A stretch of DNA of 40,065 bases from contig JAUSKD010000040.1 in assembly GCA_030647195.1 (NCBI GenBank), positions 1-40,065 of the forward strand. Reading direction: 5' to 3'. Positions 7,675-15,299 of this stretch are shown piece by piece. Within the stretch, counting starts at the first letter, position 1. The number at the start of each line of letters is the position of its first letter. This DNA comes from Candidatus Peribacter sp. (GTDB taxonomy: Bacteria > Patescibacteriota > Gracilibacteria > Peribacterales > Peribacteraceae). Under the pieces are notes generated by a model. That model searched no databases and was not told where the DNA came from. It worked only from the letters and a program-made list of their open reading frames with translations. A program made the translations under genes and the position numbers.

Positions 7675-9558
7675 TTATTGGGCGCTTTTGAGCGATTGGA
7701 GGAACAACTGAACACGCTCGTCGGATGCCACACTGTCTTTGAGGGAAGAGACGAACGCTCGCACATGAGCAGGGGATGAATCCGGATTGGCATAGTACCT
7801 TCGGAGCAGCGTTTCTCCATGCTTAGCGAGAACCTGGAGGCCGCGTTCAGGATCCCGAATCGCGTACCGGTTTCCCTCTGGGACGATGATGCTCTCTGCG
7901 AGAAGGATTTGGAGTTGGGCCAGTCCGGTGAAGTAATAGCGCTCGCCGCTGCCCTCGGGGGATTTCTGCGTGATGTAGTAGAGGATCGAAGAGAGTTTGG
8001 CGGCCAGCTGTTCCCTTGCATCCAGATCTCTCTGATTTTGCAGCCGTTGATGGAGCAGGTGTGCCCCTACTGTCTCTGCCTTGAGCTCTTCCAGTACCCA
8101 TGCCTCGCTCTGTTCGTTGAGCCCGATACGGTTGCTGATGGTCTGATCCATCCACGTAAAGAGCATATGGCCCGTTTCGTGCGCATCCAATTCTGTCAGT
8201 GCAGCTTGCGCAAAACGGTCCGGCGCCATCGTGATGCCGAAGACTTTTTGGAGCTGAGGCAGGTCTTCTTTGGCGGATTCCATCACGACGTCGGGATGCA
8301 GCAGCGAGTGGCCCGGTCTCTGCTCCGCATCCACGCGCCAGTAGAGGTTCGGCCCGAATCCCAGGGCGTGTGACGTGAGCACGGCGGGAGCGACCGTGCG
8401 GTATTCATCCACGAGGTGTTCCTTGCCGACGAGCAGCGAGTCGAAGAGTTTCTGACCTTCGCTGTGCGTGGCCGCAAGGCGTCCCATCAGATTCCGTGTA
8501 TGTGTATCCGTGAATCCGAGGCGCAGCTCCACGTCGACTTTGTTCGCGTCGCCGGCCACCGTGGGAATCGCCTGTGCGATCACCGCAAGCGGGCAGCCAT
8601 TCAGACTCAGTGCCGCCCCGGATTCATAGACATCTTTCCACAGGGCAGCGAGCGCTTCGGGGTTTGTGAGTGATGAGCCGTAGGCGGCGGCGAGCTTGCG
8701 CAGGAATGCAGGCAGATTCGCATACTTCTCCTGCGGCAACTGTCTTGCTGAAAGCAGTTGTTCTGTTTCATCCGCCAGTCGTTCGAAGTGTTTCTGGATT
8801 CTCGGCCATTCGAAAGGAAACACCTGAGCGTAGGTGAGAGGCACGATTTCATCGCTCTGCTCCGAAACGTACGGATCGTACAGGTACTGTGCCCCTTTCA
8901 TTTTTTCCTTGCCGAGGCGGGTAGCCGTGCTGCCGCCGGGCAGATCGGCGAGTTCCATCTGCTTGATGAACGCGTGATCGAAATACTTTCCGAGCGAGGC
9001 ACCCATCTCGAGGAGCAATGCGATTTCTGCACGCTCAACGCCCCACTCGGTCAGTTTTGCTGCGGGAATTTCTTTCAGCCACTGGCGTAAGAGACCGATT
9101 ACAGAAAGTTGCCGTTCCGAAGAGAGAAGCAACAGTTTTTTCCACGCGTCGGGCAGCGCCGTGCGCAGGGGCTCGAGCGCCCCCATTTGTCTACTGGAGA
9201 GGAGTGCATTGATGCGTTCGGGGTTGTGCAGAATCTCGCGGACCTCTTCAAGCCCAGATGTATCGGGGAGGGACTGGAGCCATTGCCCGGATTCCCGGGC
9301 GAGGAAATCAGGCAGCGGAGATGTGTTCCACTGCTCGCCGATGGTCCTCGTCGCGGCGCCAAACAGATCGTCGACCGAGTGAATCGTTTCGAGAGGGCAT
9401 GGAGGAGTTGTGCGTTCCAGGGATGTTTGAAGCATGCGTCGAACATCGTGCGTCACGGAACGGATGCTTTCGGGCAGGGATTCTACATGCAGAGGGTCCA
9501 GCCGGTTCGTTGGGTCGGGTGTGAGTTCAGCGACAGTGAGGAATCGCTGTTCAGACAT
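7675..9558 (-). CDS. HExxH zinc metallopeptidase-like protein, 627 aa (M49-like?)
   Basis: A large soluble protein without a signal peptide or membrane segment. The motif HETGH is at residues 460-464 and EELKAETVG follows at 490-498. HExxH plus EExKA(D/E) about 30 residues later is the zinc-binding pattern of gluzincins related to the dipeptidyl-peptidase III (M49) family, where the second Glu is the third zinc ligand. Classical M49 has a longer HExxxH, so membership is tentative. The region after the site (SSILYYITQKS, then YYFTGLAQLQILLAE) also resembles the helical end of M49 proteins. The N-terminal 400 residues are helical and unrecognised. It has its own TATAAT promoter. The likely role is cytosolic peptide hydrolysis, but the substrate is unknown. 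Confidence 0.7.
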   Translation of the reverse strand: MSEQRFLTVAELTPDPTNRLDPLHVESLPESIRSVTHDVRRMLQTSLERTTPPCPLETIHSVDDLFGAATRTIGEQWNTSPLPDFLARESGQWLQSLPDTSGLEEVREILHNPERINALLSSRQMGALEPLRTALPDAWKKLLLLSSERQLSVIGLLRQWLKEIPAAKLTEWGVERAEIALLLEMGASLGKYFDHAFIKQMELADLPGGSTATRLGKEKMKGAQYLYDPYVSEQSDEIVPLTYAQVFPFEWPRIQKHFERLADETEQLLSARQLPQEKYANLPAFLRKLAAAYGSSLTNPEALAALWKDVYESGAALSLNGCPLAVIAQAIPTVAGDANKVDVELRLGFTDTHTRNLMGRLAATHSEGQKLFDSLLVGKEHLVDEYRTVAPAVLTSHALGFGPNLYWRVDAEQRPGHSLLHPDVVMESAKEDLPQLQKVFGITMAPDRFAQAALTELDAHETGHMLFTWMDQTISNRIGLNEQSEAWVLEELKAETVGAHLLHQRLQNQRDLDAREQLAAKLSSILYYITQKSPEGSGERYYFTGLAQLQILLAESIIVPEGNRYAIRDPERGLQVLAKHGETLLRRYYANPDSSPAHVRAFVSSLKDSVASDERVQLFLQSLKSAQ

Positions 9559-9567
9559 TCAATTGTT

Positions 9568-9573
9568 ATTATA
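9568..9573 (-). promoter_or_regulatory. -10 TATAAT of the 627-aa gene, leaderless
   Basis: Minus-strand TATAAT (9573-9568) ends 9 nt before the ATG at 9558. No Shine-Dalgarno is present in the nine intervening bases. Confidence 0.6.
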
Positions 9574-9644
9574 ACACATAATATTAATATTTGCGATCAG
9601 CGGGTGGGATAGCAATCTCCAGTGGCATCGTCATTTTCCTATGG

Positions 9645-9653
9645 TGCTACAAT
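9645..9653 (+). promoter_or_regulatory. Extended -10 TGCTACAAT of the DUF4349 gene
   Basis: TGC plus TACAAT at 9648-9653. The predicted transcription start is near 9660 and the ATG is at 9682, giving a leader of about 22 nt that is C-rich and has no Shine-Dalgarno. Confidence 0.5.
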
Positions 9654-9681
9654 CACCCCAATTCATTCCACCCCTCTGCCC

Positions 9682-10605
9682 ATGAAAAAAGCTTTGCTCT
9701 GGATTGGCGGAATCGCACTTGTTCTCGTCCTCGCATTCATTGCCGTTGTGATTCTTGTGGTTGCCAATGTCCTCCCGGCATCGGTGACGAAAACCTCTCT
9801 TTCGCAGGAGTACGGATACGACGGCGCCTACGTTCCACCCGAGTCCCCCATGCCACGCGAATGGGATGCACGACCCGGTTCGGCCGCAGTAGGGAGGGTT
9901 TATGATGAATCGGCAAAAGTGCAACAGGGGGAGCGCGTCATCATCCGTTCCGCCAGAATGTCTCTGGTGGCATCGGATGTGCAGAAGACGGTGTCCGCAC
10001 TCAGGACATACACCGAGGAGCACAGCGGGTTTGTGGTGAGTGCCGAGGTACAGACGCAGAAGGGTACGGCCCCGCGCGCCACGGTATCGCTGCGTATTCC
10101 CGCAGAGAAGCTCGATGCCGCCCTTGCCTTCATCCGGCAGCAGGCGCTGCGTGTGACGAGCGAATCGGTTTCCGGTGAAGATGTGACCGAGGAGTACGTC
10201 GATCTGAAGGCCAGGCTCTCAAACCTCGAAGCCAGCGAGCGGCAGTTTCTCACGATCATGAAAGACGCCCGCAAGACGGAGGATGTGCTTTCTGTGCAGC
10301 GGGAGATCGAGCGCGTACGCGGCGAGATTGAATCACTGACGGCGCGCAAGAAGTATCTGGAGGAGTCCGCGAAGCTCTCTTCGGTCACAATCTCGATCGC
10401 GACGGACGAGGCGTCGTTACCCGTGGTGGATTCGGGAGACGAGTGGCGACCCTTCGTTGTTGCAAAGGCCGCCGCCTCCGCGTTCTTGGGTGTGCTGAAG
10501 TTCCTCGTGAACGTCGTCATCTGGGCCATCGTCTTCGTGCCGGTCTGGGGAACGGCCTGGCTCGTCGTGCGCTACTGGAAGAGGAGACGCATGCGTGCCT
10601 CGTAG
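9682..10605 (+). CDS. DUF4349 domain membrane protein
   Basis: 307 residues from the ATG at 9682, which opens a strong N-terminal membrane anchor (residues about 5-30, MKKALLWIGGIALVLVLAF...). The extracytoplasmic part has the DUF4349 layout: beta-rich segment IIRSARMSLVASDVQKTVSAL, the ATVSLRIPAEKLDAAL signature, then a coiled coil (EEYVDLKARLSNLEASERQFL to TARKKYLEESAKLSS). A second membrane segment at about 270-300 and a basic RYWKRRRMRAS tail follow, so the tail should be cytoplasmic. The family is common in bacteria and of unknown function, with a suggested envelope scaffold role. It is followed 53 bp later by ybaB. Confidence 0.85.
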   Translation: MKKALLWIGGIALVLVLAFIAVVILVVANVLPASVTKTSLSQEYGYDGAYVPPESPMPREWDARPGSAAVGRVYDESAKVQQGERVIIRSARMSLVASDVQKTVSALRTYTEEHSGFVVSAEVQTQKGTAPRATVSLRIPAEKLDAALAFIRQQALRVTSESVSGEDVTEEYVDLKARLSNLEASERQFLTIMKDARKTEDVLSVQREIERVRGEIESLTARKKYLEESAKLSSVTISIATDEASLPVVDSGDEWRPFVVAKAAASAFLGVLKFLVNVVIWAIVFVPVWGTAWLVVRYWKRRRMRAS

Positions 10606-10658
10606 GAAACCGGGAAATATTTCCGATTTTCGGTCTCTCTGCTGTACCCTGCTTACCT

Positions 10659-10970
10659 ATGCCATCATTCTCTCAAATCAAGGACATGTTCCGCATGCAG
10701 CGCGAGGCGAAGAAGGTGAAGAGTGAGCTGAAAAAGATCCATGTGGAGGCGGAGGGGCGGGGAGTCAAGGTCGTCGTCTCGGCGGACATGGAGGTCGTCA
10801 GTATTGAGATCGCGCCGGATGCCGCACGCGAAACGCTGGGCCGCGAAATTGCCGATTGTCTGAATCGTGCGCTCAAGAAGGCGCAGGTTGTCTCGGCCGA
10901 GAAGATGCAGGGCGTGATGGGTGAGATGGGGTTTCCGACGGATAGCGGAATGAAGGGGATGGGGCAGTGA
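10659..10970 (+). CDS. YbaB/EbfC family DNA-binding protein
   Basis: 103 residues, the usual family length. The sequence has the YbaB pattern: an N-terminal amphipathic helix (KDMFRMQREAKKVKSELKKI), a beta sheet (VEAEGRGVKVVVSADMEVVSIEI), then a helix (REIADCLNRALKKAQVVSAEKM) and a GMKGM end. These proteins form dimers that bind DNA as nucleoid-associated factors, usually next to dnaX and recR; neither is here. The ATG at 10659 is preceded by TGTACCCT, a weak -10 ending 8 nt upstream, and no Shine-Dalgarno is visible. Confidence 0.88.
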   Translation: MPSFSQIKDMFRMQREAKKVKSELKKIHVEAEGRGVKVVVSADMEVVSIEIAPDAARETLGREIADCLNRALKKAQVVSAEKMQGVMGEMGFPTDSGMKGMGQ

Positions 10971-11030
10971 TGGAATGAATGAAGAAGCCATTTTCTGTTT
11001 CTCTATGAAGTAATCCGTCAAAAGCCATTA

Positions 11031-11058
11031 TTGACAATATATATATTAGTATTATAAT
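11031..11058 (+). promoter_or_regulatory. Strong promoter TTGACA-N16-TATAAT
   Basis: TTGACA at 11031-11036 and TATAAT at 11053-11058, both perfect consensus with a 16-bp AT-only spacer. The predicted start is near 11065, leaving a 25-nt AT-rich leader before the ATG at 11090. Confidence 0.8.
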
Positions 11059-11089
11059 AACATCCGTACTTCCATTTCCAATTATATAT

Positions 11090-11659
11090 ATGGAGAATCC
11101 AAATAAACCGATTGAGTCCAGCAATGGTGCCCCGGCAGGGGCGGATGTCCCAAAGCAGGGTAGTCTGCGAGATGCTTTTGATGTGGTGGGTCCCGAATTC
11201 AGCCGGTCGGGCGGAAAAGGGGTAAGAGCACAGATGGTATTCAAAGGTTTTAGAGTTAGAAGCAAGAAGGACGGCGCCGAGACGTTATTTTCCGCGAATG
11301 CGATTCCTCTCTCTTCTGGTCAGAGACAGTTGATTGAGCTGAATCATCAGCGTTGGAATCAATTGCGTGATGCGGTACAGGCAGAGAGGAGTGCTCTTCG
11401 TCAGCAGACGGGGGAGACAAGAGGAATGATGGGGAAATTGCTCGGCGCTTTGACCCAAAGGTCCCCAGTGCTGGTACCAGATTCTCCGAAGATTATTCGG
11501 GCGCTTGAAGCAGCAAATCAGCATTATCAGTCAATGGAGAGTGCCATCTATGGAAGCTCCATCGGGCTCGCGCAAGCTCCGAGTCAGGCAGAGGTTGAGG
11601 GTGAATACGAAAAGATGCAGCAGGAACTCAGTGGAGGGTCTGAGGTACCACAGGCATGA
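11090..11659 (+). CDS. Hypothetical 189-aa helical protein
   Basis: Not recognised. The protein is soluble with a polar disordered N-terminus (MENPNKPIESSNGAPAGADV) and a long helical middle (LIELNHQRWNQLRDAVQAERSALRQQTGE, then SPKIIRALEAANQHYQSMESAIYG). No catalytic motif is visible. It has the strongest consensus promoter in the window and its own rho-independent terminator, so it should be a well-expressed monocistronic gene. High expression together with no recognisable domain makes it a reasonable target for a structural or abundant small protein. Confidence 0.65.
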   Translation: MENPNKPIESSNGAPAGADVPKQGSLRDAFDVVGPEFSRSGGKGVRAQMVFKGFRVRSKKDGAETLFSANAIPLSSGQRQLIELNHQRWNQLRDAVQAERSALRQQTGETRGMMGKLLGALTQRSPVLVPDSPKIIRALEAANQHYQSMESAIYGSSIGLAQAPSQAEVEGEYEKMQQELSGGSEVPQA

Positions 11660-11686
11660 TTCTGGGCATCAGTTTATTGAAATAGA

Positions 11687-11713
11687 GGGACACGGCAGCC
11701 GTGTCCCTTCTCT
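11687..11713 (+). terminator. Rho-independent terminator after the 189-aa gene
   Basis: A perfect 9-bp stem GGGACACGG/CCGTGTCCC (11687-11695 and 11699-11707) with a 3-nt loop, followed by TTCTCT. Confidence 0.85.
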
Positions 11714-11714
11714 G

Positions 11715-11723
11715 TGATACACT
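11715..11723 (+). promoter_or_regulatory. Extended -10 TGATACACT of mltG
   Basis: TGA plus TACACT at 11718-11723. The predicted transcription start is near 11730, about 40 nt before the preferred ATG at 11772. Confidence 0.45.
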
Positions 11724-11771
11724 TCAATGTGTCATGGTGAGCGTAGACGAACAATGGATGCGCAATTTTTT

Positions 11772-12776
11772 ATGAAGAAGCTTCTTCTCTTCCTCCTCGG
11801 CCTCTGCATTGTCGCGTATGCGTGGTACCTGCACGAGCTCTCGCCGTTCGGCGGGACTGCTGCCGTGCGCGTGAAGGTCGAACAAGGGATGAGCGTGGCG
11901 CAGGTGGGAGCGCTGCTGGAGGAGAAAGGTCTGATCCGCTCGCTTTCTGCCTTTAAGCTCTACATGAAGCTCAATGGGGCCGAGGCGGGTGTGCAGGCGG
12001 GGACCTTTATCTTCCGGCCGAATATGAGCGTCGAAGAGATTGTGAATGTTCTTCGATCCGGCAAGTCGGAGGAGGTTTCACTCACGATCCCGGAGGGATG
12101 GACGGTGACGGATATTGACGCGCTTATTGCATCCAAGGGACTTGCGGAATCAGGTGCCGTTCTCGATTGTCTGCATCGCTGCGACTTCTCGACGTTTGAT
12201 TTCCTGCCGCCTGTTTCCACGCAGGGGCTTGCTGAACGCGGCGGACGCCTCGAGGGGTACCTCTTCCCTGAAACCTACTTCGTGAATGAAGCCGAGTTTG
12301 TTCCCAAATTCTTTCTCGAGCGCCTGCTCGGCACGTTCCGTACGCGCGTGATCCAGGATCACAAGGACGAGATCGCCGTCTCGGGTCACTCTCTTCACGA
12401 AATCATGACCATGGCTTCGCTCGTCGAAGCGGAAACGCGCACCGATGCGGAGAGGCCGATTGTGGCGGGCATCCTCTGGAAGCGCCTTGAGGCCGGTATG
12501 CCGCTCGGGGTGGATGCTACTGTGCGCTACATTGTCGATAAATCGACGGAACCGATTACGCAATCCGACCTCGAGACGAAGAGTCCCTACAACACGCGCA
12601 AGTTTAAGGGGCTGCCACCGGGGCCCATCGAGAGCCCGGGGCTGACGAGCATCCTCGCAGCGCTCAAGCCGCAGGAGTCTCCCTACTGGTACTACCTGCA
12701 CGACAGCAAGGGCGTCATCCACTATGCAACGACGAATGACGAGCATAACGAGAATCGGAGGAAATACCTGAGGTAG
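11772..12776 (+). CDS. mltG: Endolytic murein transglycosylase MltG
   Basis: 334 residues from the ATG at 11772, chosen because it directly opens the membrane anchor (MKKLLLFLLGLCIVAYAW). In-frame ATGs at 11754 and 11727 are possible. A LysM-like subdomain covers about residues 30-100 (VEQGMSVAQVGALLEEKGLI, then GTFIFRPNMSVEEIVNVL). The YceG/MltG catalytic domain follows with RLEGYLFPETYF, the catalytic Glu region MASLVEAET, then GVDATVRY, SPYNTR, GLPPGPIESPGL and the YWYYLHDSKGVIHYATTNDEHN end. The enzyme cuts nascent glycan strands at the membrane and sets chain length. It fits the other wall genes in the window. Confidence 0.95.
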   Translation: MKKLLLFLLGLCIVAYAWYLHELSPFGGTAAVRVKVEQGMSVAQVGALLEEKGLIRSLSAFKLYMKLNGAEAGVQAGTFIFRPNMSVEEIVNVLRSGKSEEVSLTIPEGWTVTDIDALIASKGLAESGAVLDCLHRCDFSTFDFLPPVSTQGLAERGGRLEGYLFPETYFVNEAEFVPKFFLERLLGTFRTRVIQDHKDEIAVSGHSLHEIMTMASLVEAETRTDAERPIVAGILWKRLEAGMPLGVDATVRYIVDKSTEPITQSDLETKSPYNTRKFKGLPPGPIESPGLTSILAALKPQESPYWYYLHDSKGVIHYATTNDEHNENRRKYLR

Positions 12777-12826
12777 CTGTAAGCTTCAAGCAGTCTGCTT
12801 TTGGCTTATCGCTTCAAGCTTAAGTC
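12777..12826. repeat. Low-complexity inverted-word element C
   Basis: TAAGCTTCAAGC at 12780-12791 pairs with GCTTCAAGCTTA at 12811-12822 with one mismatch, around an inner AAGCAG/CTGCTT pairing. It starts immediately after the mltG stop codon and lies upstream of the next promoter. No T-run of terminator length follows. Confidence 0.6.
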
Positions 12827-12839
12827 TTTCGTGCAAATG

Positions 12840-12848
12840 TGGTATAAT
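12840..12848 (+). promoter_or_regulatory. Extended -10 TGGTATAAT of the LOG-family gene
   Basis: TGG plus perfect TATAAT (12843-12848), identical to the box at 2242-2250. The leader to the ATG at 12896 is about 40 nt and has no convincing Shine-Dalgarno. Confidence 0.65.
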
Positions 12849-12895
12849 ACTCTTCGACGCTTCCTATCAATCACAGATATCATTCTCCTTACGCA

Positions 12896-13540
12896 ATGAC
12901 CCCCGCACACAAGCTCAAGATCGGCGTGATGGGTTCGGCCAGTGGGCCGCAGATTAGCGATCCCCATGCGCGCGAGATGGCGAAGAAGCTCGGAGCGGAA
13001 ATCGGCAGGCGCGGGTACATCTTCATCAACGGCGCGTGTCCGGGACTTCCGCATGACGCCCTGCTTGCGGCGAAGGCCGCAGGTGCCTTCTCGCTGGGGA
13101 TCTCGCCGGCGTTCTCGGAGTACGAGCACGTGAACGAGTATCACTCGCCCCTCGAGAATGACATGATGATTTACACGGGGCAGGGATTCATGGAGCGCGA
13201 TGTTGTGAATATCCGTTCCTCTGACGGCGTCGTCTTCATCGGCGGCGGCATCGGCACCTTGAACGAGCTCACGATTGCCTACGACGAGGGCCGGCCCATG
13301 GGCGTACTCACCAATACCGGCGGCATCAGCAATGCGATCCAGGAAATCATCACAAAGCTGTGCTTGCGTACGATTCCGCCGAATATGGTGTTCGACGATG
13401 ATCCGGCCAAGCTCCTCGATAAACTGGAAGTCGCCATCCGGGCGTTCCCGCTGCCCATTCACGAAGACGGTCGCGTCGTCGACCATTCAGAGGGCAATCG
13501 CGAAGCCCCGCCGCATCTGCAGGAGCGCAAGCCGGGATAA
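12896..13540 (+). CDS. LOG family (lysine decarboxylase-like) protein
   Basis: 214 residues. The nucleotide-binding Rossmann-like fold of the LOG/YvdD family is clear: GVMGSASGP at the start, GACPGLPHDALLAA, and the signature GGGIGTLNEL near residues 118-127, which corresponds to the PGGxGTxxE motif. Members are phosphoribohydrolases that release nucleobases from nucleoside monophosphates (cytokinin activation in plants), and many bacterial copies were named lysine decarboxylases in error. The C-terminal 40 residues are polar and probably disordered. It is followed within two bases by repeat D and is convergent with der. Confidence 0.85.
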   Translation: MTPAHKLKIGVMGSASGPQISDPHAREMAKKLGAEIGRRGYIFINGACPGLPHDALLAAKAAGAFSLGISPAFSEYEHVNEYHSPLENDMMIYTGQGFMERDVVNIRSSDGVVFIGGGIGTLNELTIAYDEGRPMGVLTNTGGISNAIQEIITKLCLRTIPPNMVFDDDPAKLLDKLEVAIRAFPLPIHEDGRVVDHSEGNREAPPHLQERKPG

Positions 13541-13541
13541 C

Positions 13542-13623
13542 GGATTTGCGATTCAACGATTTCTGGATTTGCGATTTGATCTGCAAAAAAAATCGCAATT
13601 CGCAAATTCATAAATCGTCAATC
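13542..13623. repeat. Low-complexity inverted-word element D (GATTTGCG family)
   Basis: Inverted copy of element B. Left words GGATTTGCGATT and GGATTTGCGATTTG are followed by AATCGCAATTCGCAAATT words. It fills the whole gap between the convergent LOG and der genes, starting one base after one stop codon and overlapping the other by two bases. It may serve as a bidirectional terminator, with a run of A in the loop. Confidence 0.75.
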
Positions 13624-14959
13624 ATGCTTTCGTGATCCACCGTACCGGCGTTCCCGTGAAGTCGAACATCGAGCGGAGTCTGTTTTCGAGGAACCTGAGT
13701 TCGCTTGGGCGGATATCCCGTGGATGTTTCACAAAGAGTACGAATGTCGGCGGTACATCATCCGCCTGCGTCAGGTGCTTTGTCTTGGAGAGTACTTTGA
13801 GCGGTTGTCCGTAGACGGCATCCGTGAACCAGCGGTGGAGCTCCTTCGTCGGGATGCGGCGCATGCGGTTCTGCTGCACCTGCGCGATCAGGGGGAACAC
13901 TTTCAAAAGTCCGTCGCGGGTAACGGCGGAGCAGGGGAGCATCGGGGCGAACCGGCAGAAGGAGAGGGAGAGCTCCACCTCGGCGATCTTCGCAGCACGG
14001 GCTTCGGTTTTGAGTGTGTCGATTTTGTTGAGGAGCAGGATGAGACCCTTGCCCGCCTCGGTGGCCAGCGCAGCCAGCCGTTGGTCCTGGTGGCTCACGG
14101 GTTCCGTTGCCGAGAGCACGAGCAGAGCCACGTCACACTGTTCCAGTGCCTGAATGCTCCGCAGCACCGCATAGTGCTCGATGCCCGCCTCCACATGGGT
14201 TCGCCGTCGGATGCCTGCCGTGTCGATGAAGAGGAATTCCTGCTCATTGAAACGGATGATCGTATCGACGGCGTCGCGCGTCGTGCCCGGGATATCCGAG
14301 ACGAGCATGGGCGAGACTAAGCGCTGCGGGTCAGACATGAAGGCGTTGATGAGCGAGCTCTTGCCAACGTTCGGCTTGCCGATGACGGCGACCTTGGGCG
14401 GATCGGATGCCTTTGCCTTCTCCTGTTTCTTGAAATGAAGCTTCTTCAGCTCCTTCACGGTCGCATCGACGAGCTCCTCTGTGCCGATGGCATGCGGTGC
14501 GCTGACGGGGATCACCATGTCCGAAATGCCGAGTGCGAGGTATTCCACCAGTTTGTCCTCGATGGTTTCGGGATTGTCGCATTTCGTCGGCACGAGAATG
14601 ACGGGCACGTGGCGGCGGCTGCGACGGCGCAGCAGGTCGATGATGACGTGATCGCTCTTCGTCAGTTCCTCGCGGCTGTTGATGGTGAAGAGGATCAGGT
14701 CGGCGTTCTCGAGCGCGAGCATCGATTGGCGGTGCACGTCCTGCTCGAAGCCCTTGTCGTCGGTCCCGCCGCCCATGCCGCCGGTGTCGAGCAGCAGAAA
14801 ATCCATCGTCTTCGTTTCCATGCGGTGTGCCACGTGGTCGCGGGTGGTGCCTGCCACCTCACTTTCGATTGCCTTGCGCTCGCCGGCGAGCCGGTTGAAC
14901 AGGGTGGATTTGCCGGTATTCGGCCTGCCGATAATGGCAACGGTGGGTAATTGGGACAT
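13622..14959 (-). CDS. der: Ribosome-assembly GTPase Der (EngA)
   Basis: 445 residues from the ATG at 14959. Two tandem G domains are present: G1 GRPNTGKS at residue about 10 and GKPNVGKS near 205, each with a DTGG/DTAG G3 motif (LLLDTGGMGG and FIDTAGIRRR). G4 is PTKCDN in the first domain, where NKxD is usual, and LNKIDT in the second. The C-terminal KH-like domain ends with RFLENRLRSMFDFTGTPVRW. Der binds GTP and helps mature the 50S subunit. Upstream lies a 28-codon open frame beginning with the same nine residues as Der, and a hairpin, so expression may be controlled at the leader. Convergent with the LOG gene. Confidence 0.96.
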   Translation of the reverse strand: MSQLPTVAIIGRPNTGKSTLFNRLAGERKAIESEVAGTTRDHVAHRMETKTMDFLLLDTGGMGGGTDDKGFEQDVHRQSMLALENADLILFTINSREELTKSDHVIIDLLRRRSRRHVPVILVPTKCDNPETIEDKLVEYLALGISDMVIPVSAPHAIGTEELVDATVKELKKLHFKKQEKAKASDPPKVAVIGKPNVGKSSLINAFMSDPQRLVSPMLVSDIPGTTRDAVDTIIRFNEQEFLFIDTAGIRRRTHVEAGIEHYAVLRSIQALEQCDVALLVLSATEPVSHQDQRLAALATEAGKGLILLLNKIDTLKTEARAAKIAEVELSLSFCRFAPMLPCSAVTRDGLLKVFPLIAQVQQNRMRRIPTKELHRWFTDAVYGQPLKVLSKTKHLTQADDVPPTFVLFVKHPRDIRPSELRFLENRLRSMFDFTGTPVRWITKA

Positions 14960-14963
14960 TGGC

Positions 14964-15050
14964 TTATGAGCGGTAAGGCCGACTTGCCCGGCGTAGCCTT
15001 GCGTGAGCAAGGCGAAGTCGGGTGATGGCGACGGTCGGCAGTTGAGACAT
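14964..15050 (-). other. Leader ORF (28 codons) repeating the Der N-terminus
   Basis: Starts with ATG at 15050, reads MSQLPTVAI exactly as Der does, continues as an Arg/Leu-rich tail and stops (TAA) 4 nt before the der ATG, in another frame. The nine shared codons differ at six bases, all synonymous. The tail overlaps the hairpin at 14979-15021. This could be a partial duplication of the gene start interrupted by a hairpin element, or a translated upstream ORF that controls der. Confidence 0.5.
14979..15021. repeat. Nested hairpin in the der leader
   Basis: The outer arms CCGACTT and AAGTCGG (14979-14985, 15015-15021) enclose a perfect inner stem CCTTGC/GCAAGG with a 4-nt loop. It contains the word CGGCGTAGC, also found in the hairpin at 31861-31888. 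Confidence 0.65.
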
Positions 15051-15075
15051 ATGGCGCGCAACAGAATTGCACCTG

Positions 15076-15084
15076 ATTGTATCA
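15076..15084 (-). promoter_or_regulatory. der: Extended -10 TGATACAAT of der
   Basis: Minus-strand TGA plus TACAAT (15081-15076). The predicted start near 15069 gives a leader of about 110 nt to der, long for this window, covering the leader ORF and hairpin. The stretch 15085-15299, up to the GNAT gene stop, holds no gene that I recognise; it contains one copy of the 22-nt direct repeat. Confidence 0.5.
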
Positions 15085-15244
15085 CGTCACAGGCCATTGC
15101 CCCTCAGATAGGCCCGATTCCTTCCATTGCATGCACACAGGTTCCTACGCGGCGTCAGCGGCGAAACTGCCATCCAGATTCTGCTTTCTGTGCTGCTGCA
15201 GATGCTGTGATCGTTGTTCGAGTAGCAGTGAAGCCTCTCCGGTT

Positions 15245-15266
15245 GCGGTTACTCCGCAAGAGCGGT
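15245..15266. repeat. 22-nt direct repeat, left copy
   Basis: GCGGTTACTC followed by CGCAAGAGCGGT. It matches the copy at 16407-16428 at 20 of 22 positions. The two copies lie just outside the GNAT gene between them. Confidence 0.6.
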
Positions 15267-15299
15267 CCGCAGTCTTGATGGCCATTATCACTGTCGTAT

